NCBI RefSeq assembly: GCF_028288225.1
Contig: NZ_JAQBOC010000003.1
Coordinates: forward strand, 186,001 to 250,000
Reading direction: 5' to 3'
Length of the DNA: 64,000 bases
Source of the DNA: Mucilaginibacter sp.
GTDB lineage: Bacteria > Bacteroidota > Bacteroidia > Sphingobacteriales > Sphingobacteriaceae
Part shown: one piece after another, positions 53,386 to 61,196 of the stretch
How positions within the stretch are numbered: the stretch's first letter is position 1
How the letters are laid out: each line of letters starts with the position of its first letter
Notes under the pieces: model-generated
What the model saw: only the letters and a program-made list of their open reading frames with translations
What the model was told of the DNA's origin: nothing
Database searches by the model: none
Position numbers and translations under genes: made by a program

Positions 53386-53413
53386 CTTAAATATTTTAAT
53401 TAAAGAATTACGG

Positions 53414-54160
53414 TTAAAAATGAACCCCAATTCCAAAAGTGGTCTGTAGCTCACTTATAGGTTGTTTTGTTACCAATCGGCCTGTTCCGCCAAGTGCTGA
53501 AATATCGCCTGTGGTAGAAATATTGATCCCATCAGATTTAACATAATTAAAACGTAAGCCAATATCCCAGCCTTCGGCAAATTCAAAGCGTAAAGCTGCA
53601 TTACCACCATATGCAAAAGCAGACCCTTTTGAGCTGTTTTGGATAATAGTTTGTTGCCCATTATTTGCACCTGATACATATATGGTAAGCTCTGGAGTAG
53701 ATGAGCTTTTAATTAGACCAGCATCAGCACGAACATCAAGAATCAATTTACCATAGGCAAAAGAATATTGAGGGCCGCCCATGAAATTTAAGTTATGATA
53801 ACGGTTAACACCCTGAACTAAGGTAGAGTTTACTTTAAGAATCTTATTATAACCATCTGCAAGTAACTGTACGTCAGGGATAGTCAGTTCGCCCTGGTCC
53901 TGGAAAGAGACGATTGCGCCAAAGCCTAAGTTTTTATAAAAATAATAAGCGCCCTCTAATCCAAACGTTGCACCGCGTTTAGCAAAACCTGCTTTATTAT
54001 TATCATAGGTTTTTTTACTAAAATCACCCATAGGGTTTGAAAAGCCGCCTATAAGTGCTAAATAACTTTTAACATATACTTTAGTGTCAGTATTATCCTG
54101 TGCTTTGGCATAGAAAGAGATAAGTGTAATAATTGAAATTAGTGTAAGTGTTTTTTTCAT
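53414..54160 (-). CDS. PorT-family outer-membrane beta-barrel protein
   Basis: 248 residues with a signal peptide (about 1-20, ending FYAKAQ). The body alternates hydrophobic and polar residues in amphipathic strands (YLALIGGFSNPMGDF, TFGLEGAYYFYKNLGFGAIV, WDIGLRFNYVKSDG) and ends QTTFGIGVHF with a terminal aromatic residue, as in OmpA-like eight-strand barrels. Function is unknown. It is transcribed alone, with its own upstream region and a terminator. Confidence 0.82.
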   Translation of the reverse strand: MKKTLTLISIITLISFYAKAQDNTDTKVYVKSYLALIGGFSNPMGDFSKKTYDNNKAGFAKRGATFGLEGAYYFYKNLGFGAIVSFQDQGELTIPDVQLLADGYNKILKVNSTLVQGVNRYHNLNFMGGPQYSFAYGKLILDVRADAGLIKSSSTPELTIYVSGANNGQQTIIQNSSKGSAFAYGGNAALRFEFAEGWDIGLRFNYVKSDGINISTTGDISALGGTGRLVTKQPISELQTTFGIGVHF

Positions 54161-54230
54161 TTTATAGAGTAAGGAACGTTTTATTTAATTGTGAAATAAA
54201 TATTATACCTGATGCAAATCCATCGGTTAT

Positions 54231-54258
54231 GCAAACGTATAAAGGAATGCAAAAGTAT
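54231..54258 (-). promoter_or_regulatory. Candidate promoter region of the PorT-type gene
   Basis: Two near-identical 10-mers (gcaaacgtat at 54231-54240 and gcaaaagtat at 54249-54258) are 18 nt apart. On the minus strand each contains TAnnTTTG, the Bacteroidota -7 box. They lie 70-100 nt before the PorT-type start. Confidence 0.35.
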
Positions 54259-54404
54259 CCATATTAATTCTTAAAAAATGTTAAATTATAGCTATAACCA
54301 AGCCATACTTTATCAGGGCGCTAAAATAAGGCTAAATAATCATTCACAGTATAATTCTTTTAATTACTTCAATTGGCAAATTTTTAAAATTGCGTACACG
54401 TTAA

Positions 54405-54436
54405 AAAGCCGTCTTTTAATTAAAAAAGACGGCTTT
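54405..54436 (-). terminator. Terminator of the SusCD operon
   Basis: A 13-bp stem (54405-54417 with 54424-54436, 6-nt loop) lies about 60 nt after the SusD stop in the direction of transcription. Runs of T flank it on both strands, so it may work both ways. Confidence 0.75.
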
Positions 54437-54494
54437 ATACCAGGTTGTTTTAGGTTAGTCTTTCAAGAGATTCACAGAAGACCTGAAATTTAAT

Positions 54495-56078
54495 TTACTG
54501 AACATCCCACCACATCCGGCTGATTATTTTATCCCCACCCATTGCGGCTGCGGCTGCATTGTAATTTGTTGTGTTAACCTGCTTATCAACCGATGAATAA
54601 TACATTCTACGGGGTATTGCGCCGGGAGACTGGCTGCCTGTATAGGTTACAGCCTTTAAAACCGGGAAACCCGTGCGGCGATAATTGGCCCAGGCTTCGT
54701 ATTCATTAAAAAAGGTGCAGGCCCAAAATTGGGTGTTTATCATTTCCGGTCCTTTCGAGTCATCATAAGGATGTGCACTCAAATAGGTTTTTATATCATT
54801 ATCGCTAATCACACCGGCGTTTCCAAAAACAGCCAACTGTTCCATAGCAGCCCTTACACCATTGTTATAATGTTCTTCCGTATTGCCAATACCCCAGCGT
54901 TTTGCAGCATCAGCCAATAAAAATTCTGACTCGGCATAAGTTAAAATTAAGGTTGGCGCAGTGGCATTAAATATTATAGGACTTGGGCGTGAGTATAAAT
55001 TTATATTGCCCAGGTATGGCGGAGGACCAAGATAGCTTTGAATGCCGTGAGAAGTGTTTCCGGCATCATATCCGTTGGGTAATCCGTTTTGGTCAGCAGG
55101 GTCAGATGAACCCCCGCCTGGATCATCCCCGGGCGAAAAATCAGGAGGATAAACGTAGGATAACACAGGTAAACGCGGATCATTATTGTTTTTCAAAAAG
55201 TCAATAAAAGTTTTGCTTATCTGGCCCGACAATTGGATGCCTCCATCTTCACCTATTCCACGATAGATCCTGTTTATGGTAAGCGGGTCATTTGTGCCGT
55301 GGGCCACAATAGCATTATCATCATTGCTTGTCATGGTAAGCCCCTGCAATTTTGTTACATAAGTCTTTGCAGTAGTGGGATCAACTTTGGTTAAACGCAT
55401 AGCCATGCGCAACAGTAAAGTATGCCCAAATTTTTTCCATTCACCGATCTGATCACCCGCCTGTGAATAAAACAGATCTCCAGTAGGTTTATCTGCATTT
55501 GCATCAAGGCTGTCAGTTGCTTGCTCCACCTCTTTTAGCAGGTCGGCATAAATATCCTTTTGTTTATCATATTTAGGGAAATAAATGCCTTTATTATAGG
55601 CCTGGCCAGCCTGGAAATAAGGTACATCGCCATAAACATCAGTTATACGTTCAAAAGCCATTGCTTTTATTATTCGCGCAATCTGGTGCAAATTCTTGTA
55701 TTGAGGTTTCCCTGTTGTTATCGTATAAAGATTAACGGCATTTTTTATGGTTGACGTGTAAGTATGATCAAAGAACGATCCCCAGCCGCCACTTGTAGGT
55801 GCGCCAATATATTTGTCACCAAAAAAGTAAGTTGAGGTTGAAGCCCAATGCTGGATCATACAGCCGGCTCCCTGTATTTCAGTTTCTTCTACTTCTATCG
55901 CATTATCAGTGCTGCCGGTATAATAAAGCTGGGTTGCAGTTAAAATATTATTGGCATCGAATGCATCAACAGATACTGAATTAGGATCGGTATTTGTTTT
56001 TATTAGATCTTTCTTGCACGAAGCAAAGGCCATTAATAAAACAGCGCTTGCAAGTATATATATGGATTGTAATTTCAT
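54495..56078 (-). CDS. SusD/RagB-type nutrient-binding outer-membrane lipoprotein
   Basis: 527 residues from the ATG at 56078, which places a lipoprotein signal (MAFASC, Cys21) in register; an ATG 11 codons upstream (56111) is less likely. The body is that of the SusD-like_2 group: LTATQLYYTGSTDNAIEVEE, ANADKPTGDLFYSQAGDQIG-type segment, GEWKKFGHTLLLRMAMRLTK and a late YAESEFLLADAAKRWGIG helix. Such proteins cap the partner SusC barrel on the cell surface and capture a glycan, peptide or other nutrient. It follows the SusC gene by 34 nt. No glycoside hydrolase or SusE/F-like gene is attached, so the ligand is not deducible. Confidence 0.93.
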   Translation of the reverse strand: MKLQSIYILASAVLLMAFASCKKDLIKTNTDPNSVSVDAFDANNILTATQLYYTGSTDNAIEVEETEIQGAGCMIQHWASTSTYFFGDKYIGAPTSGGWGSFFDHTYTSTIKNAVNLYTITTGKPQYKNLHQIARIIKAMAFERITDVYGDVPYFQAGQAYNKGIYFPKYDKQKDIYADLLKEVEQATDSLDANADKPTGDLFYSQAGDQIGEWKKFGHTLLLRMAMRLTKVDPTTAKTYVTKLQGLTMTSNDDNAIVAHGTNDPLTINRIYRGIGEDGGIQLSGQISKTFIDFLKNNNDPRLPVLSYVYPPDFSPGDDPGGGSSDPADQNGLPNGYDAGNTSHGIQSYLGPPPYLGNINLYSRPSPIIFNATAPTLILTYAESEFLLADAAKRWGIGNTEEHYNNGVRAAMEQLAVFGNAGVISDNDIKTYLSAHPYDDSKGPEMINTQFWACTFFNEYEAWANYRRTGFPVLKAVTYTGSQSPGAIPRRMYYSSVDKQVNTTNYNAAAAAMGGDKIISRMWWDVQ

Positions 56079-56112
56079 GTTAAGCAGTTTATTAATTTTT
56101 TCAATAATCATC

Positions 56113-59100
56113 TTAAAACTTTACGTTAAGGTTAAGCCCAAATGTCCTGGTATAAGGTACTGTGGCCTGTTCAATACCTTGCGGACCGTTTGAATAGTTG
56201 GATTCAGGGTCGATATTTGGAGTATGCTTCATAATGGTAAGCACATTCCGGGCAACAGCGCTTAATGTTATGCCCTGTATTTTATTATTGAACATACTGG
56301 CCGGAAAGGTATAACCCAATACGATCTGTCTTAATTTAATAAAGCTGTCATTATAAAGAAACATTGAACCATTGTTACTCAAAGCAACATAATAATCTTG
56401 TGGATTAAGCTGTTCAGTCCCGTATTTCAGATCCCTGCCTGGAAGTGTTGTTTTCGTAAGACCATAAGTGTAGGCGTAGTAATTAGTGCCTGAGAAGATC
56501 TTACCGCCAAATTTACCATCAATAAGCACAGAAAGATTAATGTGTTTATACGTTAAGTTAGTAGTTACCCCGGTAGTCCACGGGCTAATACCCGATCCCA
56601 GGTCTTTATAAGTAGCAGTACTTGGATCAGGCGCTCCTGTTTCAGGATTAATGATCGGCTTGCCGCTTGCATCTCTTGCAGGATCTAAAGCAAAGATCTG
56701 GTAAGCAGACTTACCAACCACCTGCGACATATATGCTATACCATTGCCTTCATCTTCGCCCGCACGCGAATAACCCAGCGGGTAGTTTGATGACCCGTTG
56801 GAAAGTGATAATACTTTATTATCGTTATAAGTTACATTCAGGGTTTCTGTCCAGCTGAAATTTTGTGTTTTAACAGGGGTTCCTGAAACCAAAAACTCAA
56901 TGCCTTTATTTTGTATAGTGCCTGAGTTTAATAAAACAGCATCATACCCGGATGTTTTTGAAGTTACAGCGGGGATAACTTCTTTACTTTCCTTTTTGTT
57001 GTAATAAGCGATATCAAAATGCAGCCTGTTCTTAAAAAAGGAAAGTTCGGTACCGACTTCAAATTCTTTTGCAGAAGATGGCTCTAGTGCTGAATTTGGT
57101 ACGGTGCCTCCGTTAGCGATATTGCCTATTGCATGCCCGCTTAAATTGCCAATATTATTGTAGCCTAATAATGTTTGGTATGGCGAATCAGCTTCGCCAC
57201 CTACGTTTGCATAACCCAGTCTTAATTTTCCAAGGTCTAACCAATCTGCATGAAGCAGTTCAGAGAAAACAAATGAACCGCTCACAGATGGATAAAAGTA
57301 GTTTGTTTTACCTGGAGCAAGGGTTGAATACCAATCATTACGACCAGTAACTGTTAAGTATAAATAGTTTTTGTATGAAAGATCAAACGTTCCATAGATT
57401 GACCTATTTACCACTACCGGTTTACTTTGATATTCAGTAGGGCTGGCAAGGTTACCAACTGTATAGAGGTAAGGTGTTTGAAATGTATTACCCGTTGCAT
57501 CAAGCTGATCGACAACAGCTTTTCTTGAGTTGGCACCAACCAGTACATTTACATTAAAATCTTTTGTTACTTTAAACGATTTGCCAATTATGGCATCCAT
57601 GTTTAATTCGGTGGATTTAATGTGCTCAAGTGTCATGGCTCCATCAGTTTGGTAAGCTGTTCCATTTGGTGTTACTATGGTATTAATATCTCCAAAATAA
57701 TCTTCACCCACCCGGAACTGAAGATACAAACCATTGTCAAAAGTATACTTGGCATCTGCCGAGCCGATAAAACGGTTACGGTTAGTATTGTTAATGAATT
57801 TATAGGCTACAAAGTAGGGGTTCGTGGTGTAAGCGTCATCTAAAAATTGATTCTCAGAACCATCTGCTTTATAACCGGGATACAGGGAGGTGATATTTAC
57901 GTTTGGGGGAAGAAACATCGGAGCAAAGTTCAAACTCCCGGCGGCATCAGATACACTTGGACGGTTGTGCGTAAATGCATTTATGTATTGTGCTTTTAAC
58001 TGCAGATCAAGGTGCTTATCTAACTTATAGTTTGCAGATAGGGAGAAAGATTGCTGCTGATACCCGGCGTTTGGTATAATACTGTTATTATGCAGGTCGC
58101 TCGCTGAAAAACGTAAGCTTCCGTCATCACCAAGCGACTTGCTAAATGATATGGAATTTGTAGCGGCGCCGCCGTTTTTGTAAAACCGTTTCATATTACC
58201 AGGCACATAAGAATATGGCCTTTGAACACCATCAAACTGAAAAACAGACGATCCGTCGAGTGGTGCACCCCAGCTTGATAACCCTAATTCAAAAGCGTCA
58301 CTACCGCTTGTGGGTTTTAAACCTGCTGATCCCTGGCCATAAGTTGTTTGCCAGTCGGTATTGTCTATAACGCTTTCTATCACATAATTGGAGTTCAATT
58401 CAACACCTGTACCTTTGGCATTTTTGCCTGATTTTGTTGTGATCAATATAACACCTTTACTGCCGCGATAACCATATAGTGCGGAGGCTGCTGCGCCTTT
58501 TAATACAGAGATCGTTTCAATATCATCCGGATTAATGTTAATTGTGCCGTCGCCGCCATCAGCACCGCCATAACCACCGCCAACGTCAGTTTGCCTGTAG
58601 TTGCTGTTTTGCATCGGGATCCCGTCTATCACATATAATGGTTGGTTTGAACCGGTTATATCTGATATACCACGGATAATCACATTTGCAGAGCCGCCCG
58701 GGCCTGTAGCCACATTACTTACGTTAACCCCGGCCACTTTCCCTTCAAGTCCGTTAACAAAGTTAGTTTCGCGGGCCTCGGTCAGGGACGATCCTTTTAC
58801 TTCAGTTACCGAATAGCCTAAAGCGCGCCGTTCTCTTTTAATACCCAATGCCGTAACCACCACATCTTTCAATTGCTCGGAAGAAGGTTGCAGTTTAACA
58901 TTTAGTTGGGTTTGATTTCCTACCGGAACTTCAACTGTTTTATAACCAACATATTTAAATACAAGGGTTGCAGTGGGTTCGGCAGCAATAGAGAAAGTTC
59001 CGTTAGCATCGGTGAACACACCTTTGGGGGTTCCTTTTACACTTACAGTAACTCCAATAAGTGTTTCATTTGTTTGTGCATCAGTAACCTTGCCGGTAAT

Positions 59101-59217
59101 AGTGGCAGGGGGATTTTGAGCAAATGCTGCACTGCTGATTAACAAAATAAAAAGTGTCTTGAAAATAATGTTTTGCAGAAGCGGAACAGTTTTTTGAGAG
59201 TAGAAATTTTTTCTCAT
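56113..59217 (-). CDS. SusC/RagA-type TonB-dependent outer-membrane transporter
   Basis: 1034 residues. A signal peptide (about 1-34, ending AAFAQ) precedes a carboxypeptidase-regulatory-like domain (about 38-115, ITGKVTDAQTNETLIGVTV) and a TonB-box-like DVVVTALG. The plug domain has the SusC hallmark PLYVIDGIPMQN and RGSKGVILITTKSG. The rest is a 22-strand barrel ending in FGLNLNVKF with a terminal phenylalanine. It imports a SusD-bound nutrient using the proton-motive force through TonB. Length is normal for the family. No anti-sigma/ECF pair or hybrid kinase lies directly beside it, so control must come from elsewhere. The divergent neighbour is the TsdA-like cytochrome gene. Confidence 0.96.
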   Translation of the reverse strand: MRKNFYSQKTVPLLQNIIFKTLFILLISSAAFAQNPPATITGKVTDAQTNETLIGVTVSVKGTPKGVFTDANGTFSIAAEPTATLVFKYVGYKTVEVPVGNQTQLNVKLQPSSEQLKDVVVTALGIKRERRALGYSVTEVKGSSLTEARETNFVNGLEGKVAGVNVSNVATGPGGSANVIIRGISDITGSNQPLYVIDGIPMQNSNYRQTDVGGGYGGADGGDGTININPDDIETISVLKGAAASALYGYRGSKGVILITTKSGKNAKGTGVELNSNYVIESVIDNTDWQTTYGQGSAGLKPTSGSDAFELGLSSWGAPLDGSSVFQFDGVQRPYSYVPGNMKRFYKNGGAATNSISFSKSLGDDGSLRFSASDLHNNSIIPNAGYQQQSFSLSANYKLDKHLDLQLKAQYINAFTHNRPSVSDAAGSLNFAPMFLPPNVNITSLYPGYKADGSENQFLDDAYTTNPYFVAYKFINNTNRNRFIGSADAKYTFDNGLYLQFRVGEDYFGDINTIVTPNGTAYQTDGAMTLEHIKSTELNMDAIIGKSFKVTKDFNVNVLVGANSRKAVVDQLDATGNTFQTPYLYTVGNLASPTEYQSKPVVVNRSIYGTFDLSYKNYLYLTVTGRNDWYSTLAPGKTNYFYPSVSGSFVFSELLHADWLDLGKLRLGYANVGGEADSPYQTLLGYNNIGNLSGHAIGNIANGGTVPNSALEPSSAKEFEVGTELSFFKNRLHFDIAYYNKKESKEVIPAVTSKTSGYDAVLLNSGTIQNKGIEFLVSGTPVKTQNFSWTETLNVTYNDNKVLSLSNGSSNYPLGYSRAGEDEGNGIAYMSQVVGKSAYQIFALDPARDASGKPIINPETGAPDPSTATYKDLGSGISPWTTGVTTNLTYKHINLSVLIDGKFGGKIFSGTNYYAYTYGLTKTTLPGRDLKYGTEQLNPQDYYVALSNNGSMFLYNDSFIKLRQIVLGYTFPASMFNNKIQGITLSAVARNVLTIMKHTPNIDPESNYSNGPQGIEQATVPYTRTFGLNLNVKF

Positions 59218-59548
59218 AAGATGAATTTTTTGGGGTGAAAAAAATAATCTTTTAACCTAAGGATAAATTTATGATAAGAACGAGTACTTTAAATTATACC
59301 AGACAATAGAAAATTGTTGTATATATTAAGATAGATTAGCTAATTTAAAGATTATATATATTAAAAGTTAATAAAATTTATATTATTTTGAACAATATTA
59401 GTTATCTGTAATTAAATATAATGCTCATTTTTAAGTTATTAGCCGCAGAGCTGCTGCATGCGTGTGTAGTTTAAAATAGCTACCTTCGGATTAAATTGAA
59501 TAATATTTATATACCGCCTGGATCACAAACAAAATAAGATGCAAACCC
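59218..59548. other. 331-nt divergent spacer between SusC and the TsdA-like gene
   Basis: Very AT-rich, with no open reading frame. It must hold the promoters of the SusCD operon and of the cytochrome operon. I could not identify convincing -33/-7 pairs or a strong hairpin. Confidence 0.55.
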
Positions 59549-60643
59549 ATGAAAGAAAATGAGCTGGTAAAAGCTGTGGTCAGGCTATCCGGGTATGTGG
59601 TTTATATTTCTTTAATAGTTGTTGTTTGCATGGTTGGTATAATAGCAGGTTTACTTGATAATGAGCCGGTAAATATTCCAATTCAGCATATAAAGGCTGA
59701 TGCAGCAGCACACATTTCTGACGCTACAAAATCTTCAACATTGGGGGAGTCTTCAAGAGTAATTCCTGCCGATGCCTGGAAAGTGCCCGGTACCGGCACC
59801 ATACCCGCCGGTAAGGCCGGAGAAATGATTAATTATGGCAAAGAGCTTATTGCCCATACAGCAATCTATTTTGGACCCAAGGGCAGCATAGCACAAATAA
59901 GCAACGGTATGAATTGCCAAAATTGTCACCTTGACGGGGGCAGCAGGCTGTTTGGGAATAACTTTGCCGGCTTTATAGCAGGCTACCCTAAAATGAGTAA
60001 CCGCTCGGGAAAAGTTGAGCCTGCAACTGAACGCCTGGTAGAGTGTTTTAGGCGAAGCCTTGGCGGTAAAAGCCCGGATACCGCAAAAAAAGAGATCAGG
60101 GCAATGCTGGCTTATATGGAATGGATTGGCCGGAATGTTAAAAAAGGGCAAAAGCTGTTTGGTAATGCCACAGAAAAATTGCCTTTTTTGGAAGGCGCTG
60201 CCGACCCCGTTAAAGGGAGAATAGTATTTATGGCAAAGTGTAAAAGCTGCCATGGCAATAACGGCGAAGGCGTACTTGCTGCAGATAAAAGATCCTATGT
60301 ATATCCGCCGTTATGGGGAGCGCACAGCTATAATGATGGGGCAGGAATGTACCGTGTAATTAACCTTGCAGGTTTTGTTAAAAATAACATGCCCTACGGT
60401 GCAACTTATCAAAACCCGCAATTAACTGATGAGGAAGCATGGAACGTTGCCGCCTTTATAGATTCGCAGCCACGCCTGCACAGGGATCAACATAACGACT
60501 GGACAGATCTTAATAAAAAACCGATAGATTTACCTTTCGGGCCTTATGCCGATCCATTTAGTGAAAAACAGCACAAGCTGGGGCCTTTTAAACCGATAGT
60601 GGCGTTTCAGAAAACACAGATCAACAAAAATAAAAACCTATGA
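59549..60643 (+). CDS. TsdA-like dihaem cytochrome c
   Basis: 364 residues. An N-terminal membrane anchor (about 14-37) leaves the rest in the periplasm. Two haem-binding sites are present: C123-x2-C126-H127 (NCQNCHLDGG) and C231-x2-C234-H235 (KCKSCHGNNGEG). The region between them, MSNRSGKVEPATERLVECFRRSL in part, matches the thiosulfate dehydrogenase TsdA, and C166 is placed where TsdA has a cysteine that ligates haem 1. A late MPYGATY segment could give a methionine ligand. TsdA couples two thiosulfates to tetrathionate. The next gene, a secreted DsrE-like protein, overlaps by 4 nt. The activity is inferred; other sulfur compounds are possible. Confidence 0.82.
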   Translation: MKENELVKAVVRLSGYVVYISLIVVVCMVGIIAGLLDNEPVNIPIQHIKADAAAHISDATKSSTLGESSRVIPADAWKVPGTGTIPAGKAGEMINYGKELIAHTAIYFGPKGSIAQISNGMNCQNCHLDGGSRLFGNNFAGFIAGYPKMSNRSGKVEPATERLVECFRRSLGGKSPDTAKKEIRAMLAYMEWIGRNVKKGQKLFGNATEKLPFLEGAADPVKGRIVFMAKCKSCHGNNGEGVLAADKRSYVYPPLWGAHSYNDGAGMYRVINLAGFVKNNMPYGATYQNPQLTDEEAWNVAAFIDSQPRLHRDQHNDWTDLNKKPIDLPFGPYADPFSEKQHKLGPFKPIVAFQKTQINKNKNL

Positions 60644-61095
60644 AAAAGTACGTTTTAATTGCTGCAATATTTGCCTTAATAACTTTTGCCAAACAGGCCA
60701 GGGCACAAGGTGATGCAGCTGATTTTACCGGTGCGCAGCCTAAGCTGGAACATTATGATGCTTTATATGTACTAAACTCAAGCGATGAAAAAAGGATAAA
60801 AGGCATCCTCCGTAATATGGATAACGCTTTGGACGACCCGCGCTTAAAAGGAAAGCTGCACATTGAGCTGATTGTATTTGGTGATGGTGTTGCCGTTTAC
60901 ATGAAATCAGGAGCATATGAACAGGCATTAAAAAATCTGCAGGCCAAGGGAGTGATATTAGCAGAGTGTAGTAATACTGTAAGGGAACGCAAAATAGATA
61001 AAAACGATTTGTTCGATTTTATATCCTATGTCCCCAGCGGCAACGGTGAGATTATTTTACGTCATTACGATGGTTGGGCAGTGGTACATCCGTAA
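60640..61095 (+). CDS. Secreted DsrE/DsrF-like protein
   Basis: 151 residues with a signal peptide (about 1-22, ending ARAQ). The mature part has the DsrE-like fold: YDALYVLNSSDEKRIKGILR, then HIELIVFGDGVAVYM and GVILAECSNTVRE, where C110 sits at the usual reactive position of periplasmic DsrE-like proteins. Cytoplasmic DsrE proteins carry sulfane sulfur on this cysteine. Its ATG overlaps the cytochrome stop by 4 nt, so they are translationally coupled and probably work on the same sulfur compound. It is half of a two-gene operon. Confidence 0.85.
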   Translation: MKKYVLIAAIFALITFAKQARAQGDAADFTGAQPKLEHYDALYVLNSSDEKRIKGILRNMDNALDDPRLKGKLHIELIVFGDGVAVYMKSGAYEQALKNLQAKGVILAECSNTVRERKIDKNDLFDFISYVPSGNGEIILRHYDGWAVVHP

Positions 61096-61196
61096 TTAAA
61101 AGTTTTAATCCTTAGCATTTTACCTGTGCCGAATTTTATTAGATTTGAACATACAACCAATTATTCCATTAGGTAACCCCTTATTGATTCCAATTT

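Larger units (their letters stand above)
54161..54494. other. 334-nt spacer between the PorT-type gene and the SusCD operon
   Basis: AT-rich. It holds the PorT-type promoter region on its left side and the SusCD terminator on its right side, both listed separately. A 71-codon open frame at 54278-54493 on the plus strand has no recognisable features and overlaps the terminator, so I do not call it a gene. Confidence 0.6.

Noticed and set aside
54278..54493. 71-codon open frame upstream of the SusD terminator
   Set aside because: No domain, signal peptide or start context, and it runs through a clear terminator hairpin.
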